64,000 nt of DNA from an uncultured Clostridia bacterium (GTDB taxonomy: Bacteria; Bacillota; Clostridia; Oscillospirales; Ruminococcaceae): positions 124,001 through 188,000 of the forward strand of contig CANQLI010000002.1 in the NCBI GenBank assembly GCA_947624675.1. Direction: 5' to 3'. The position numbers were made by a program, and so were the translations under genes. Below are positions 50,058-58,526 of this stretch, in pieces; position 1 is the first letter of the stretch; each line of letters starts with the position of its first letter. Under the pieces are notes generated by a model. The model did not search any database. It saw nothing but the letters and a program-made list of their open reading frames with translations, and was not told where the DNA came from.

Positions 50058-50561
50058 ATGGAGAATTTTAAAGAGCAGCTCGTCACAAAGGGTAAAGACC
50101 CTTCGGATACAAAAAAAAGACTTCTTGTTACGGCGGCGGGAGTTGTAGTCGCTTCGGCAGTAGTTTTCCTATCAATGAATTTTTTGAACAATATTCTTGT
50201 CGGACTCGTTTTAGCAGCCGTAATATTATGGGGCACATATTACATTTTAAGCGGCTTTTACACTGAATATGAATATATCTTTACAAACGGAGAGATGGAT
50301 ATAGACAAAATAATGGGACAGCGCAAAAGAAAACGACTCATTACCGCCGAAATAAAAAGTGCAACTGCTTTTGGTAAGGCTGTTGACGCACCGGATTCAA
50401 ACCGCACAGTCGTTGATGTAAGCGACCGTTCCTGCGACGACAACTATTTTATGGATTTTCGGCATAAGGACCTAGGAGAAACCCGTCTTATCTTCTCTCC
50501 GAATGAGGATATGCTTGAGCTTATAAAGCGGTATATTCCAAGAACAGCTCAAAGGAGCTGA
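50058..50561 (+). CDS. Conserved two-helix membrane protein (DUF6106-like)
   Basis: 167 residues. The N-terminal part is cytoplasmic and charged. Two adjacent membrane helices (LLVTAAGVVVASAVVFLSM and NILVGLVLAAVILWGTYYIL) follow, then a soluble beta-rich C-terminus beginning YEYIFTNGEMDIDKIMGQRKRK. The pattern resembles DUF6106 and PH-like bacterial proteins. AGGAG precedes the ATG. It is followed by acpS after 5 bases. Function unknown. Confidence 0.7.
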   Translation: MENFKEQLVTKGKDPSDTKKRLLVTAAGVVVASAVVFLSMNFLNNILVGLVLAAVILWGTYYILSGFYTEYEYIFTNGEMDIDKIMGQRKRKRLITAEIKSATAFGKAVDAPDSNRTVVDVSDRSCDDNYFMDFRHKDLGETRLIFSPNEDMLELIKRYIPRTAQRS

Positions 50562-50566
50562 CGCTT

Positions 50567-50932
50567 ATGTATAGAATAGGAACAGACATAATTGATATAA
50601 GCAGAATAGAAAAAAGCCTGTCAAATGAAAATTTCAAAATAAGAGTGTTCTCTAAAAACGAGATAAGTATGATTGACAAGAAAAAAAATCCATACGAGTC
50701 TTATTCGGGAAATTGGGCTGCTAAGGAAGCGTTTTCAAAAGCCCTCGGCACGGGAGTAAGAGGCTTTTCACTTACAGAAGTAGAGGTTTTGAGGAACGAA
50801 CTCGGAAAGCCGTATATAAAACTTTCCGGGAATGCAAAAGCTGCATCAGACGGCTTTAATTTTGATGTCAGCATAAGTCATACAAGTACGCTTGCAACAG
50901 CGACAGTCATAGCTTACAAAGAGGATAAATAA
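50567..50932 (+). CDS. acpS: Holo-[acyl-carrier-protein] synthase
   Basis: 121 residues: GTDIIDISRIEKSL and NWAAKEAFSKALGTGVRGFSLTEVEV are the two Mg/CoA-binding signatures, followed by GKPYIKLSGNAK and VSISHTSTLATATVI. It transfers phosphopantetheine from CoA to acyl carrier protein. It overlaps the following nnr gene by one base. The acpS-nnr pairing is common in Firmicutes. Confidence 0.95.
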   Translation: MYRIGTDIIDISRIEKSLSNENFKIRVFSKNEISMIDKKKNPYESYSGNWAAKEAFSKALGTGVRGFSLTEVEVLRNELGKPYIKLSGNAKAASDGFNFDVSISHTSTLATATVIAYKEDK

Positions 50933-52449
50933 TGAAAATACTGACAAAAGAACAAATGCTTAAATCAGAAGAGCGATCAGCCGAGCTGGGTGTTTCATTA
51001 AAACAGCTTATGGACAATGCCGGCTTTGCGCTTTTTGAGCAGATAAAAAACTATGCGTATCAAAATATGATAACCGACTGCCTTGTTATTGTCGGCAGCG
51101 GAAACAATGGCGGAGACGGTCTGGTCGCCGCTAATTTACTTAACAGCTCGGGTATTTCTCCAACTATACTTCTGACAGGTGAAGTTTGCTCAACTCTCGC
51201 AAAAGAGGCTTTTAATGCACTTGATAAAAATATACTTGTTTTGCATATGAACGGCTGCAATTATATAAAAACTGTTTCAGAAGCTGAGATAATAGTTGAC
51301 TGTGTTTTTGGCACAGGATTTCACGGAGAATTCTCTGAAGAAATTCTGTCGCTTTTCTCAGCCGTTAGTTGCTCCTCGGCTTATAAGATCGCCTGTGATC
51401 TTCCGAGCGGTGTCGACTGTTCAAACGGTTTTGCCGCAAAAGGAACTGTCAGATTTCATAAGACCGTAAGTTTTCACGCCGCAAAGCTTGGCTGTCTTAT
51501 TTCTCCCGCAAGAGAATTTTGCGGGGAAATAACGGTATGTGATATAGGAATTCCAAGCGCAGCCGATAGCTTTTTTAACATAAGCCTTTTTGATGACAAG
51601 GCTGCTAAAGGCGCACTTCCCTTCCGTCCTGAAAATTCGCACAAGGGTACATTCGGGCGTGTATCACTTATAGTAGGAAGCGACAAGTACACGGGCGCCG
51701 CCGCACTATCAGCAGGTGCCGCTCTACGCTGCGGGGTCGGTCTAACTCAGGTTATAACAACCAAAAAGGTTGCAAAAGCTATCTCTCCGTCTATCCCCGA
51801 GGTTGTTTTTTTACCGCTTGAAGCAAGTATAGACGGAACGATCTCAGCGCATAATGCGCACAGGATACTTAAAGAATGTGAGAAGTCTTCGTGCGTACTT
51901 ATCGGCTGTGGACTTGGAAATACGGAGAATACGGCTGAGCTTGTATGTGAAATAGTAAAAAACGCAAAAGGAACTTTAATTATTGATGCCGACGGAATAA
52001 ACTCAATTTGCAGGAATATAGATATACTAAAGAACACTAAGGCAAAAGTAATTCTTACTCCTCATCCGGCGGAGCTGTCAAGGCTTGTCGGAAAAAGTCT
52101 TGAGGATACCGTCAGGGACAGGATTGGTGAAACTGTCAGATTCTGCAACGAGTTTGGCGTAACAGTAATCTCTAAATCCCGTGAATCATTTGTTTATGAC
52201 GGAGAAAGCGCCTATATTATAACAAGGGGAAATTCCGCTTTGTCAAAAGGCGGAAGCGGCGATACTCTGGCCGGAATAATTGCTTCACTAGCGGCACAGG
52301 GAGTAAAGCCCATTTTAGCTTCGGCACTTGGAGCATATCTCCTCGGAAGATGCGCAGAAGAGCTTTCAACAGACTTATCAAAACGCGGGATTACCGCAAG
52401 TGACATCCTGCGGACTTTGCCGGGTGTTCTCTCAAAAATCGAGGACTGA
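50932..52449 (+). CDS. nnr: Bifunctional NAD(P)H-hydrate repair enzyme (epimerase + dehydratase)
   Basis: 505 residues. The N-terminal YjeF epimerase domain (about 1-215) has GNNGGDGLVAANLL and VDCVFGTGFHGEFS. The C-terminal ribokinase-like dehydratase domain (about 225-500) has GSDKYTGAAALSAGAALRCG, IGCGLGNTENT, LTPHPAELSRLVGK and the nucleotide loop KGGSGDTLAGIIASL. It epimerises and dehydrates damaged NAD(P)H hydrate back to NAD(P)H. It is complete and overlaps acpS. Confidence 0.95.
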   Translation: MKILTKEQMLKSEERSAELGVSLKQLMDNAGFALFEQIKNYAYQNMITDCLVIVGSGNNGGDGLVAANLLNSSGISPTILLTGEVCSTLAKEAFNALDKNILVLHMNGCNYIKTVSEAEIIVDCVFGTGFHGEFSEEILSLFSAVSCSSAYKIACDLPSGVDCSNGFAAKGTVRFHKTVSFHAAKLGCLISPAREFCGEITVCDIGIPSAADSFFNISLFDDKAAKGALPFRPENSHKGTFGRVSLIVGSDKYTGAAALSAGAALRCGVGLTQVITTKKVAKAISPSIPEVVFLPLEASIDGTISAHNAHRILKECEKSSCVLIGCGLGNTENTAELVCEIVKNAKGTLIIDADGINSICRNIDILKNTKAKVILTPHPAELSRLVGKSLEDTVRDRIGETVRFCNEFGVTVISKSRESFVYDGESAYIITRGNSALSKGGSGDTLAGIIASLAAQGVKPILASALGAYLLGRCAEELSTDLSKRGITASDILRTLPGVLSKIED

Positions 52450-52463
52450 CCGGAGATGATTTA

Positions 52464-52958
52464 ATGTTAAAAAAAACCCTGAAATTTATTCTTTGCGCTT
52501 CACTTTTCATACCAACGCTCGGATGTTCGAGCACAGAAAAGGTTGAACTCAAAGCACCGTACTCCTGTAAAGTGGAGATTAAAACCGACAGTGATAAATA
52601 CTTGGGAAGCCTTGACCGTGATCAGGCGAAGTGGACTTTTTCCTATACAGAGCCTAATGAGGTCAGCGGTCTTGTCATCACCTATGAGGGTGACAAATAT
52701 GATGTAAAGCTCGGTGATATCTCATTTTCAGACGACCGTGATTCACTTCCGGACAGCGCGATTAGTACAATGATAATATCCGCTCTGGATTCTGCAACTC
52801 TCTCTGCCGATGTTAAGTATTCAACTAAGAATGACACAGTGATTGCCAAAGGCTCAGCAGGAGAAATGGACTACGAAATAACATTCAAAGATGACATACC
52901 TGAAAAGCTAGAGATAGGAGATATTGAGGTAAAATTCAAGGATTTCAAGTTAGAATAA
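52464..52958 (+). CDS. Small lipoprotein of unknown function
   Basis: 164 residues. The signal MLKKTLKFILCASLFIPTLGC ends in lipobox L-G-C. The mature part is rich in Asp, Lys and Ser, with alternating beta-strand-like segments (APYSCKVEIKTDSD, QAKWTFSYTEPNEVSGLVITYEG). It reads as an all-beta extracellular domain. It lies 15 bases after nnr with a weak ribosome site and shares its transcript. I do not recognise the family. Confidence 0.65.
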   Translation: MLKKTLKFILCASLFIPTLGCSSTEKVELKAPYSCKVEIKTDSDKYLGSLDRDQAKWTFSYTEPNEVSGLVITYEGDKYDVKLGDISFSDDRDSLPDSAISTMIISALDSATLSADVKYSTKNDTVIAKGSAGEMDYEITFKDDIPEKLEIGDIEVKFKDFKLE

Positions 52959-52972
52959 AGCTATATAACAAA

Positions 52973-53001
52973 AAAACCGACCGGATATACCGATCGGTTT
53001 T
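52973..53001. terminator. Bidirectional terminator
   Basis: AAAACCGACCGG (52973-52984) and CCGATCGGTTTT (52990-53001) pair with one mismatch. A- and T-tracts flank the stem, so it can stop the lipoprotein transcript and the converging surface-protein transcript. Confidence 0.75.
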
Positions 53002-53016
53002 AATATTATTAAGAAA

Positions 53017-54945
53017 TTACTTTCTCTTTCTTGTGATCACATAACCTGCTGCTACAAGTACAGCCATAGATGCTGTAACCGCAATTCCTGCGCCTGTGCC
53101 CGGGTTAGCGTCAGTAGAGGAGTTTCCGCTTCCGCTACCATTGTTGTTTCCGCCGTCAGATGGAGTATTAATATCACCTGCGTCGCCGCCTGAAGGAGTA
53201 TCAGATGGATTATCTGTTGCTATCGGCTCAAGAGATGCAATAGCTTCCTTGATAGCCGCTGTAGCTGCGTCGATCTCGTCCTGAGTTACTTCTTCGCCGT
53301 TCTCAAACTTAGCCTTAACAGCCTTACCAGCTTCAACTGCTGCCATCATCTTGTCATAAGAAGCTGCTGTGTACTCGTCCTTGTTGATAGCCTCTGCCTC
53401 TGCAATAGCAGAATCAAGTGCTGCCCATACAAGTCCGCCTGCATTTGTCATTGCCTCAGAAACTGCTTCAAGTGAAGAATCAACCGCCGCCTGAGCTGCA
53501 AATACATCTGCATCGCTTACCGTAAACTCAACTTCCAAAGCGTATTTAGGCATAGCTACTGTGGAAGCACCATGAAGTGCGCCGATTGCATCAAGCTGTC
53601 CGTCATCTTTAACAACACTTTTATCGCCACTGATATATGCACTATGTGTACCATTATCGTTTAAAGTAACGCTTTCAATACCCGTGCCGAAATCAGTGAA
53701 TTTCTTATCGCTGTATGTGTCAACAATGTTAACTTCCGTAAAATCATAAGTTTTATCACTACCGTCATAAGGCGATCTTGTAGTATAACCCTTTATCGGA
53801 ACATTTCTGTCCGGAACTCCTGCCTCATATGATTCCTTAGAATCATAGAAGTTTGCTACTGTTGGTGTAGCCTTAAGCGAATAATCAGAAGGAAGTGCTT
53901 TACCGTCATTTGCAACTGCTTCCTTACCTGAAGCGATAGCAGCCTCAAGAGCAGCAATGTTCTCTTCTAACTTAGCGATTTTCTCTTCAACAGTAGCCTC
54001 AGCCTCTGTTGTCTCTTCACCGGCAGCTTCAGTAACTTCCTCTGTCGGCTCTTCAGCAGCGGCTACCGCCTCGTCTGTAGCCTCTTCAGTTACCGCTTCG
54101 GTAGCTTCCTCTGTCGGCTCTTCAGCTGATCCGCCTTCAGCAGTCTTCTTAAGCTCTTCAAGCTCAGTCTGAAGTGTAGGAAGGAATGCCTCAGCCTCAG
54201 CTACAGCAGACTTAAGTGCACTTGCATCTACTTTAAAGGCTTTATTCGATACCTGACCGTTAAAATAACCTACATTTGATGTAAGTGAGAGCATATTAAA
54301 TCCTGCACCTTCATCATCACTGTCGCTATCAAAATCATGATTAACAATAGCAGCCTTATATGTTCCGTTTCCTGTAATAACAGCGTCCTTAAGCTCTGAC
54401 TCCTGGAAGTATTGGATAACTCCCTCAGGAATATTGTTTGTGTCAGGAACATCAACTACATTACCGTCAGCATCCATATAGATGTTAGGCGCTCCGCCCG
54501 GCTGAATAACTCCAACTGTTTGGTCAGCACCTCTCTTTGAAGTGATCTTCTTACCGTCTGAAGTAGACGCAACCTGTGCAGCATGAACATAATAATGTGC
54601 CCACGGAGTATATGTATATGTGAGCTTATACTTGTTGTTAGCATCTCCATCTACATATGTTCCGGCGGAATCAAGTGTAACATCTACATCACTGTAAAGT
54701 CCTCTGAAAGTATACGACCCTCCCATCTGAACGCTAATTCCTACTGTCGGTCTGTCAGGCAGAGCCGATACACAGGAAAAGACATCGTTCGCAGAAAGGT
54801 CAATTCCGTTTTTACGATACTCTGGCGCTTCAGAAAAAGGTTTAGCAGTCTCTGTAACATCAGCACTTGCGTATGTAGCAGTGAGCATTGTTGTGGCAAC
54901 TGCAAGGCAAGCTGTGCAAGCTAGAATTCTCTTGCTTAACTTCAT
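53017..54945 (-). CDS. Wall-anchored surface protein with NPGTG sorting signal
   Basis: 642 residues. A signal peptide (KRILACTACLAVATTMLTATYASA) is followed by a beta-rich N-terminal half. A Glu/Ala/Thr-rich coiled segment (EEATEAVTEEATDEAVAAAE and more, about 270-350) and a second beta region follow. A helical FIVAR-like segment lies near 515-590 (DSAIAEAEAINKDEYTAAS, DAATAAIKEAIASL). The end is DANPGTGAGIAVTASMAVLVAAGYVITRKRK: sorting motif, membrane helix and basic tail. ATG 54945 has AAGGAGG ahead. No sortase gene is in the window. Confidence 0.85.
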   Translation of the reverse strand: MKLSKRILACTACLAVATTMLTATYASADVTETAKPFSEAPEYRKNGIDLSANDVFSCVSALPDRPTVGISVQMGGSYTFRGLYSDVDVTLDSAGTYVDGDANNKYKLTYTYTPWAHYYVHAAQVASTSDGKKITSKRGADQTVGVIQPGGAPNIYMDADGNVVDVPDTNNIPEGVIQYFQESELKDAVITGNGTYKAAIVNHDFDSDSDDEGAGFNMLSLTSNVGYFNGQVSNKAFKVDASALKSAVAEAEAFLPTLQTELEELKKTAEGGSAEEPTEEATEAVTEEATDEAVAAAEEPTEEVTEAAGEETTEAEATVEEKIAKLEENIAALEAAIASGKEAVANDGKALPSDYSLKATPTVANFYDSKESYEAGVPDRNVPIKGYTTRSPYDGSDKTYDFTEVNIVDTYSDKKFTDFGTGIESVTLNDNGTHSAYISGDKSVVKDDGQLDAIGALHGASTVAMPKYALEVEFTVSDADVFAAQAAVDSSLEAVSEAMTNAGGLVWAALDSAIAEAEAINKDEYTAASYDKMMAAVEAGKAVKAKFENGEEVTQDEIDAATAAIKEAIASLEPIATDNPSDTPSGGDAGDINTPSDGGNNNGSGSGNSSTDANPGTGAGIAVTASMAVLVAAGYVITRKRK

Positions 54946-55041
54946 TATTTTTTCCTCCTTAAAGAAAATGTAAAATACTAACATAAATGAAATATTTTCC
55001 TCAAATGAGCATACCTACCCCATTTATATTATTGCTCTTTC

Positions 55042-55070
55042 ATTTTAACACATTAGTGTCCCGTTTGCAA
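55042..55070 (-). promoter_or_regulatory. Sigma-A promoter of the NPGTG surface-protein gene
   Basis: TTGCAA (55065-55070) and TAAAAT (55042-55047), 17 bases apart, giving a leader of about 90 bases. In the gap 54946-55381 I see only this promoter and repeat copy 3. Confidence 0.75.
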
Positions 55071-55212
55071 TATCCAAATTCACAAAAATGTCTTTTGATT
55101 TATGTGAATTTTGCACAAAATTATCATATAAAGTAAGTTTCTCTGCCTATCGTTATCATTTCCCTACACATAGACCAAAATGCCATGAAAATATGCCGGT
55201 GATAGTTGCAGC

Positions 55213-55325
55213 TTTGTGAACGAATTATGAATATTGTAAACATTTTGTTACAAAATATAGTTTATTTTATGAAAAATGTACGTTTGCGTACATTTTTTCC
55301 TGATTTTGCGCTATTAGTAGAGGGT
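55213..55325 (+). repeat. 113-bp dispersed repeat, copy 3
   Basis: Gap-free relative to copies 1 and 2. The palindrome AATGTACG-TTTG-CGTACATT is at 55275-55294. The variable block here is CCTGATTTTG. The frame from ATG 55269 begins MKNVRLRTFF and stays open well beyond the repeat into the antisense of the next gene. The copy ends 57 bases from that minus-strand gene's stop codon, again facing it. Unlike copies 1 and 2 it has no obvious terminator on its far side. Confidence 0.85.
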
Positions 55326-55381
55326 GATAAAAAATTGAAAAAACAAGAATTACTAAAGAGTTATAAAAATAATCAAAATTA

Positions 55382-55681
55382 TCAATTATTCTTCTTTGAT
55401 TTTCCAATGATAAGAACAACGACAGATGCTAGTACGAATACCACCATTACACCGCCGCCTATATAGAAGCTAAGCGGTATCTCCTTTTCATCTGCCTGTG
55501 AAAGCGGGTCGGAATCATCTCTTCCGTTTGCTGCTGTTGTCTGTGCAGTCTCGGAAGAAGTTGTGACTTCGCTCTGAGTATTCGCCTTGGTCACAGGCTC
55601 AGTTTCATCCGCAAATGAGCAGACTGCCGATGACGCCGCTATTACAGCTGCACAAAGAAATGATAAAATATATTTTTTCAT
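55382..55681 (-). CDS. Small secreted, membrane-anchored protein
   Basis: 99 residues: a signal peptide (KKYILSFLCAAVIAASSAVCSFA), a Thr/Ser/Glu/Gln-rich low-complexity stalk, and a C-terminal helix (YIGGGVMVVFVLASVVVLIIG) ending in Lys. There is no folded domain. It begins 3 bases after the larger protein at 55685 and shares that gene's STQ-rich-stalk-plus-helix plan, so they probably work together at the membrane. Family not recognised. Confidence 0.65.
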   Translation of the reverse strand: MKKYILSFLCAAVIAASSAVCSFADETEPVTKANTQSEVTTSSETAQTTAANGRDDSDPLSQADEKEIPLSFYIGGGVMVVFVLASVVVLIIGKSKKNN

Positions 55682-55684
55682 ATT

Positions 55685-56599
55685 CTAACCTCTCTTTTCT
55701 ATGTCTCTTGGTGCGCGGGATTTTTTCTCTAAATTCTTTTTGATTTTCTTTTCTGACGCTTCAGTTTCATTTGAATTTTCGCTTGCATTTTGTTTTGTAT
55801 GTCTTTTTCTTGTGAGTATGACCGCAGCAGTAATAAAGCCGATCCCTAACAGCAGGAATATAACAACAAGTATCCATACTATTCTTACTCCGAGTATGTC
55901 GGCACTGAGCAGATTAAACAGAAACGGCATTCTTTTGCTCATTATGCTTTCGCTGTTGTTATTATTCTGATTTGACTGAGTGCTTATCGTTACCGTTTCA
56001 GTTGAACTTTCTGTTGTTGCCGTCTCGACATCTTCTATAATAAAATCCGACACCTTGCCTTCTCCGGGTATGTAACAGCCTTTATCTGCGGCTTTTATCT
56101 CTCCGTCCTTTTTAAGTGTTTTTCCGTTTTTATCAAGGTAAGCAACGCCGTTTATCTTTGCGGTTCCCTGCCAAAGATTAAGCTTTATATTCGTCATTTC
56201 TCCGAGCTCTGACACATCGAACTTGATATTGTAAACTCCCTCTCCGGACGGTTCGATAGGGTTGTTTACAACACCGTATCCAGTATCTATCATAGCCCAG
56301 CTGTTTGTCGCCAGCGTCAAAAAGTAGTAGTCATTTGAGTCTGTCATATCGTTTACTACCATCTTAAGTGCAAAGCCCTGTTCATCATTATACTTTTCAA
56401 GCTCAAAGCTTATAACGACCGATGCTATATCAAGAGAAAAATCATAGCTTAGATCGTCATTGTAAATTACCGCGGGCTCAGAATCAAATCCCGTATAACT
56501 TGTGTTAAGTGACGGGAGATCCTCGGCATTTGAATATATCGGCACTGACGACAAGACCAGCATCGACAGCAAAACAGATATGGCTCTTTTTAAAGTCAT
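55685..56599 (-). CDS. Secreted beta-sandwich protein with C-terminal membrane anchor
   Basis: 304 residues. A signal peptide is followed by a beta-rich domain (about 30-185; VVISFELEKYNDEQGFALKMVV, YYFLTLATNSWAMIDTGYG, INGVAYLDKNGKTLK) that resembles a carbohydrate-binding or adhesin fold. A Thr/Ser/Asn-rich linker, one helix (VRIVWILVVIFLLLGIGFITAAVIL) and a Lys/Arg-rich cytoplasmic tail follow. I cannot name the domain; a carbohydrate-binding module is only a suggestion. Cotranscribed with the small protein downstream. Confidence 0.65.
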   Translation of the reverse strand: MTLKRAISVLLSMLVLSSVPIYSNAEDLPSLNTSYTGFDSEPAVIYNDDLSYDFSLDIASVVISFELEKYNDEQGFALKMVVNDMTDSNDYYFLTLATNSWAMIDTGYGVVNNPIEPSGEGVYNIKFDVSELGEMTNIKLNLWQGTAKINGVAYLDKNGKTLKKDGEIKAADKGCYIPGEGKVSDFIIEDVETATTESSTETVTISTQSNQNNNNSESIMSKRMPFLFNLLSADILGVRIVWILVVIFLLLGIGFITAAVILTRKRHTKQNASENSNETEASEKKIKKNLEKKSRAPRDIEKRG

Positions 56600-56629
56600 T
56601 TAAACTTCCTCCGTAAATAATATAAACTG

Positions 56630-56658
56630 ATTTTATCACATAAAAGCTTTAATTTCAA
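56630..56658 (-). promoter_or_regulatory. Sigma-A promoter of the surface-protein pair
   Basis: TTGAAA (56653-56658) and TAAAAT (56630-56635) with a 17-base spacer, about 30 bases before the start codon at 56599. Confidence 0.7.
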
Positions 56659-56666
56659 CTATTTTT

Positions 56667-57455
56667 CTAAAATACCATTTTATCAGAGAGAGAATCTAAT
56701 GCATTCTTTGAATACAGCTTCATAAGACCTTCGACCGTCATACTTTTTCTCTCCTCTCCCTTAATATCCATTAGCAACTGTCCTTGTGATAAAACAATAG
56801 TTTTATTACCGTATTTCAATGCGCCTTCTATGTTATGAGTTATCATAAGAGTTGTTATTTTATCCTTTTTAACTATCTCATCGGTTATCTCCATAACCTT
56901 TTTTGCCGTGACCGGGTCAAGCGCCGCAGTATGCTCATCTAAAAGCAGGAGCTTAGGTGTCACGATAGTTGCCATCAAAAGGGTAAGCGCCTGTCTCTGT
57001 CCCCCGGAAAGAAGTCCTACGGGAGTTTTCATTCTGTCCTCAAGTCCGAGTCCGAGCGCATTGAGTTTTTCTCTAAAAAGCTCAATATCCCGCTTACTTA
57101 TCCCGATATTAAGAGTACGCTTTTTGCCCCTTGAATAAGCAAGACCGAGATTTTCCTCAATAGTCATATTCGGCGCGGTTCCTTTTAAAGGATCCTGAAA
57201 AAGCCTTCCGATAAACCTGGCTCTTTTATGCTCCTTAAACCTTGTTATATCCTTTCCGTCCAGCAGAATTTTTCCTTCGTTGAGCATCAAACTTCCCGAG
57301 ATCGCATTCATAAGAGTGGATTTTCCCGCACCGTTTGAACCTATAACAGTTATAAAGTCGCCGTCAGCTATCTCACAACTGAAATCCTTAAGGGCTATTT
57401 TTTCATTGACAGTTTTTGCATTAAAGACAACGCTTGCGTGTTCTATTTTAAGCAA
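56667..57455 (-). CDS. ABC transporter ATPase (TrpZ-type)
   Basis: 262 residues: Walker A GSNGAGKSTLM, signature LSGGQRQALTLLMA, Walker B LLLLDEHTAALDP and the His switch MITHN. The DEHTAALD form is typical of the ATPases that pair with PF04392 binding proteins. It powers import by the permease encoded just upstream (2-base gap). Substrate is discussed under the binding protein. Confidence 0.9.
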   Translation of the reverse strand: MLKIEHASVVFNAKTVNEKIALKDFSCEIADGDFITVIGSNGAGKSTLMNAISGSLMLNEGKILLDGKDITRFKEHKRARFIGRLFQDPLKGTAPNMTIEENLGLAYSRGKKRTLNIGISKRDIELFREKLNALGLGLEDRMKTPVGLLSGGQRQALTLLMATIVTPKLLLLDEHTAALDPVTAKKVMEITDEIVKKDKITTLMITHNIEGALKYGNKTIVLSQGQLLMDIKGEERKSMTVEGLMKLYSKNALDSLSDKMVF

Positions 57456-57457
57456 TA

Positions 57458-58432
57458 CTACTCGCCCCTTTCCTTTATCCGCTTAAGAAAGCCGGAAATA
57501 CTCTTTTTTACAATCGGAAGAGCGATCGCTATAACAACTATTACTGCTGACAAAAGCTTTGTGTATTTCGTGTCGATACCGAGACTCATAGCGAACGCCA
57601 GTATAAATCTATACGAGATCGCTCCGAAAACCGCTGCCGCAAGACCGGAAAATATAGTGTGTCTCGAAAAGAAAATTTCGCCTATTATTATGGAAGCAAG
57701 ACCCACAACGAGCATTCCGGTTCCGGAGTTTGTGTCACCCGTCTTTGATATTTGCGCATTCATCGCACCCGCAAACGACACCAAAGCGTTTGCAATCATA
57801 AAGCCCACTATCTTCATAGTGTCAGAATTTATTGAAGATGCTCTTACCATAAATTCATTGTCACCCGTCGCTCTAAGGCTCATTCCGATCTGTGTTTTTA
57901 AAAACCAGAACATAATCAAAAACACGGCAAGCATTACAGCTCCGGAGAGAATAATATCAGTATAATCCTTAAACACATTTTCAAGCAGTGTAAATATCGT
58001 GCTGTTTTTCCATAGAGAGCGGCTCGGTGCACCCAAAATCAGAAGATTTATCGAAAGAAGCGCAGTCATCGTAATTATTCCGCCGAGAATCGGCTGTACC
58101 TTGAATTTCGTTATCAGAACCCCGGTAACGCCGCCGGCGATAGCTCCCGACAGTATAGATGCAAAAATAGCCAGAACAGGATGACCGTTATATGTAAGCA
58201 GCGCAGAAACTGACGCTCCTAAAGCAAAGGTCCCGTCCACCGAAAGGTCAGGTATGTCAAGTATCCTAAAGGAAATAAATATACCCATCGCCAAAAGAGA
58301 AAAGACAAATCCCACCTCAAGAGTGTCTATTATCTGACTTTGATAGAGCTGCGTGTTTATTAAAAATAAAGCCACCGCCAGCACCAACACTTTAGGTATC
58401 CAAGAAATAATTATTTTATTGTTTGTTTTCAT
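57458..58432 (-). CDS. ABC transporter permease (TrpY-type)
   Basis: 324 residues with about nine membrane helices and a branched-chain-permease-like core: ISFRILDIPDLSVDGTFALGASVSALL, GAIAGGVTGVLITKFKVQPILGGIITMTAL and LRATGDNEFMVRASSINSDTMKIVGFMIANALVSFAGAM. This matches the permeases that accompany PF04392 binding proteins. It follows the binding protein with a 12-pair hairpin between them. Confidence 0.9.
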   Translation of the reverse strand: MKTNNKIIISWIPKVLVLAVALFLINTQLYQSQIIDTLEVGFVFSLLAMGIFISFRILDIPDLSVDGTFALGASVSALLTYNGHPVLAIFASILSGAIAGGVTGVLITKFKVQPILGGIITMTALLSINLLILGAPSRSLWKNSTIFTLLENVFKDYTDIILSGAVMLAVFLIMFWFLKTQIGMSLRATGDNEFMVRASSINSDTMKIVGFMIANALVSFAGAMNAQISKTGDTNSGTGMLVVGLASIIIGEIFFSRHTIFSGLAAAVFGAISYRFILAFAMSLGIDTKYTKLLSAVIVVIAIALPIVKKSISGFLKRIKERGE

Positions 58433-58461
58433 AATTTTCTCCGTGATTTTCTTGTAAAATA

Positions 58462-58497
58462 AATATCAGAGTGAAAATAAACATCCACTCTGATATT
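58462..58497 (-). terminator. Inverted repeat between binding-protein and permease genes
   Basis: AATATCAGAGTG and CACTCTGATATT pair perfectly over 12 bases around a 12-base loop, followed by TTATTTTAC on the minus strand. It could partly end the transcript after the binding protein, or protect its 3' end, giving more binding protein than permease. Confidence 0.65.
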
Positions 58498-58526
58498 ATA
58501 CATCATTTAATACTGTTTTGCAACAT

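Noticed and set aside
53957-54172. A 71-codon Ser/Val-rich plus-strand frame
   Set aside because: It is the complement of the Glu/Ala/Thr-rich repeat in the surface protein; low-complexity sequence gives open frames on both strands.
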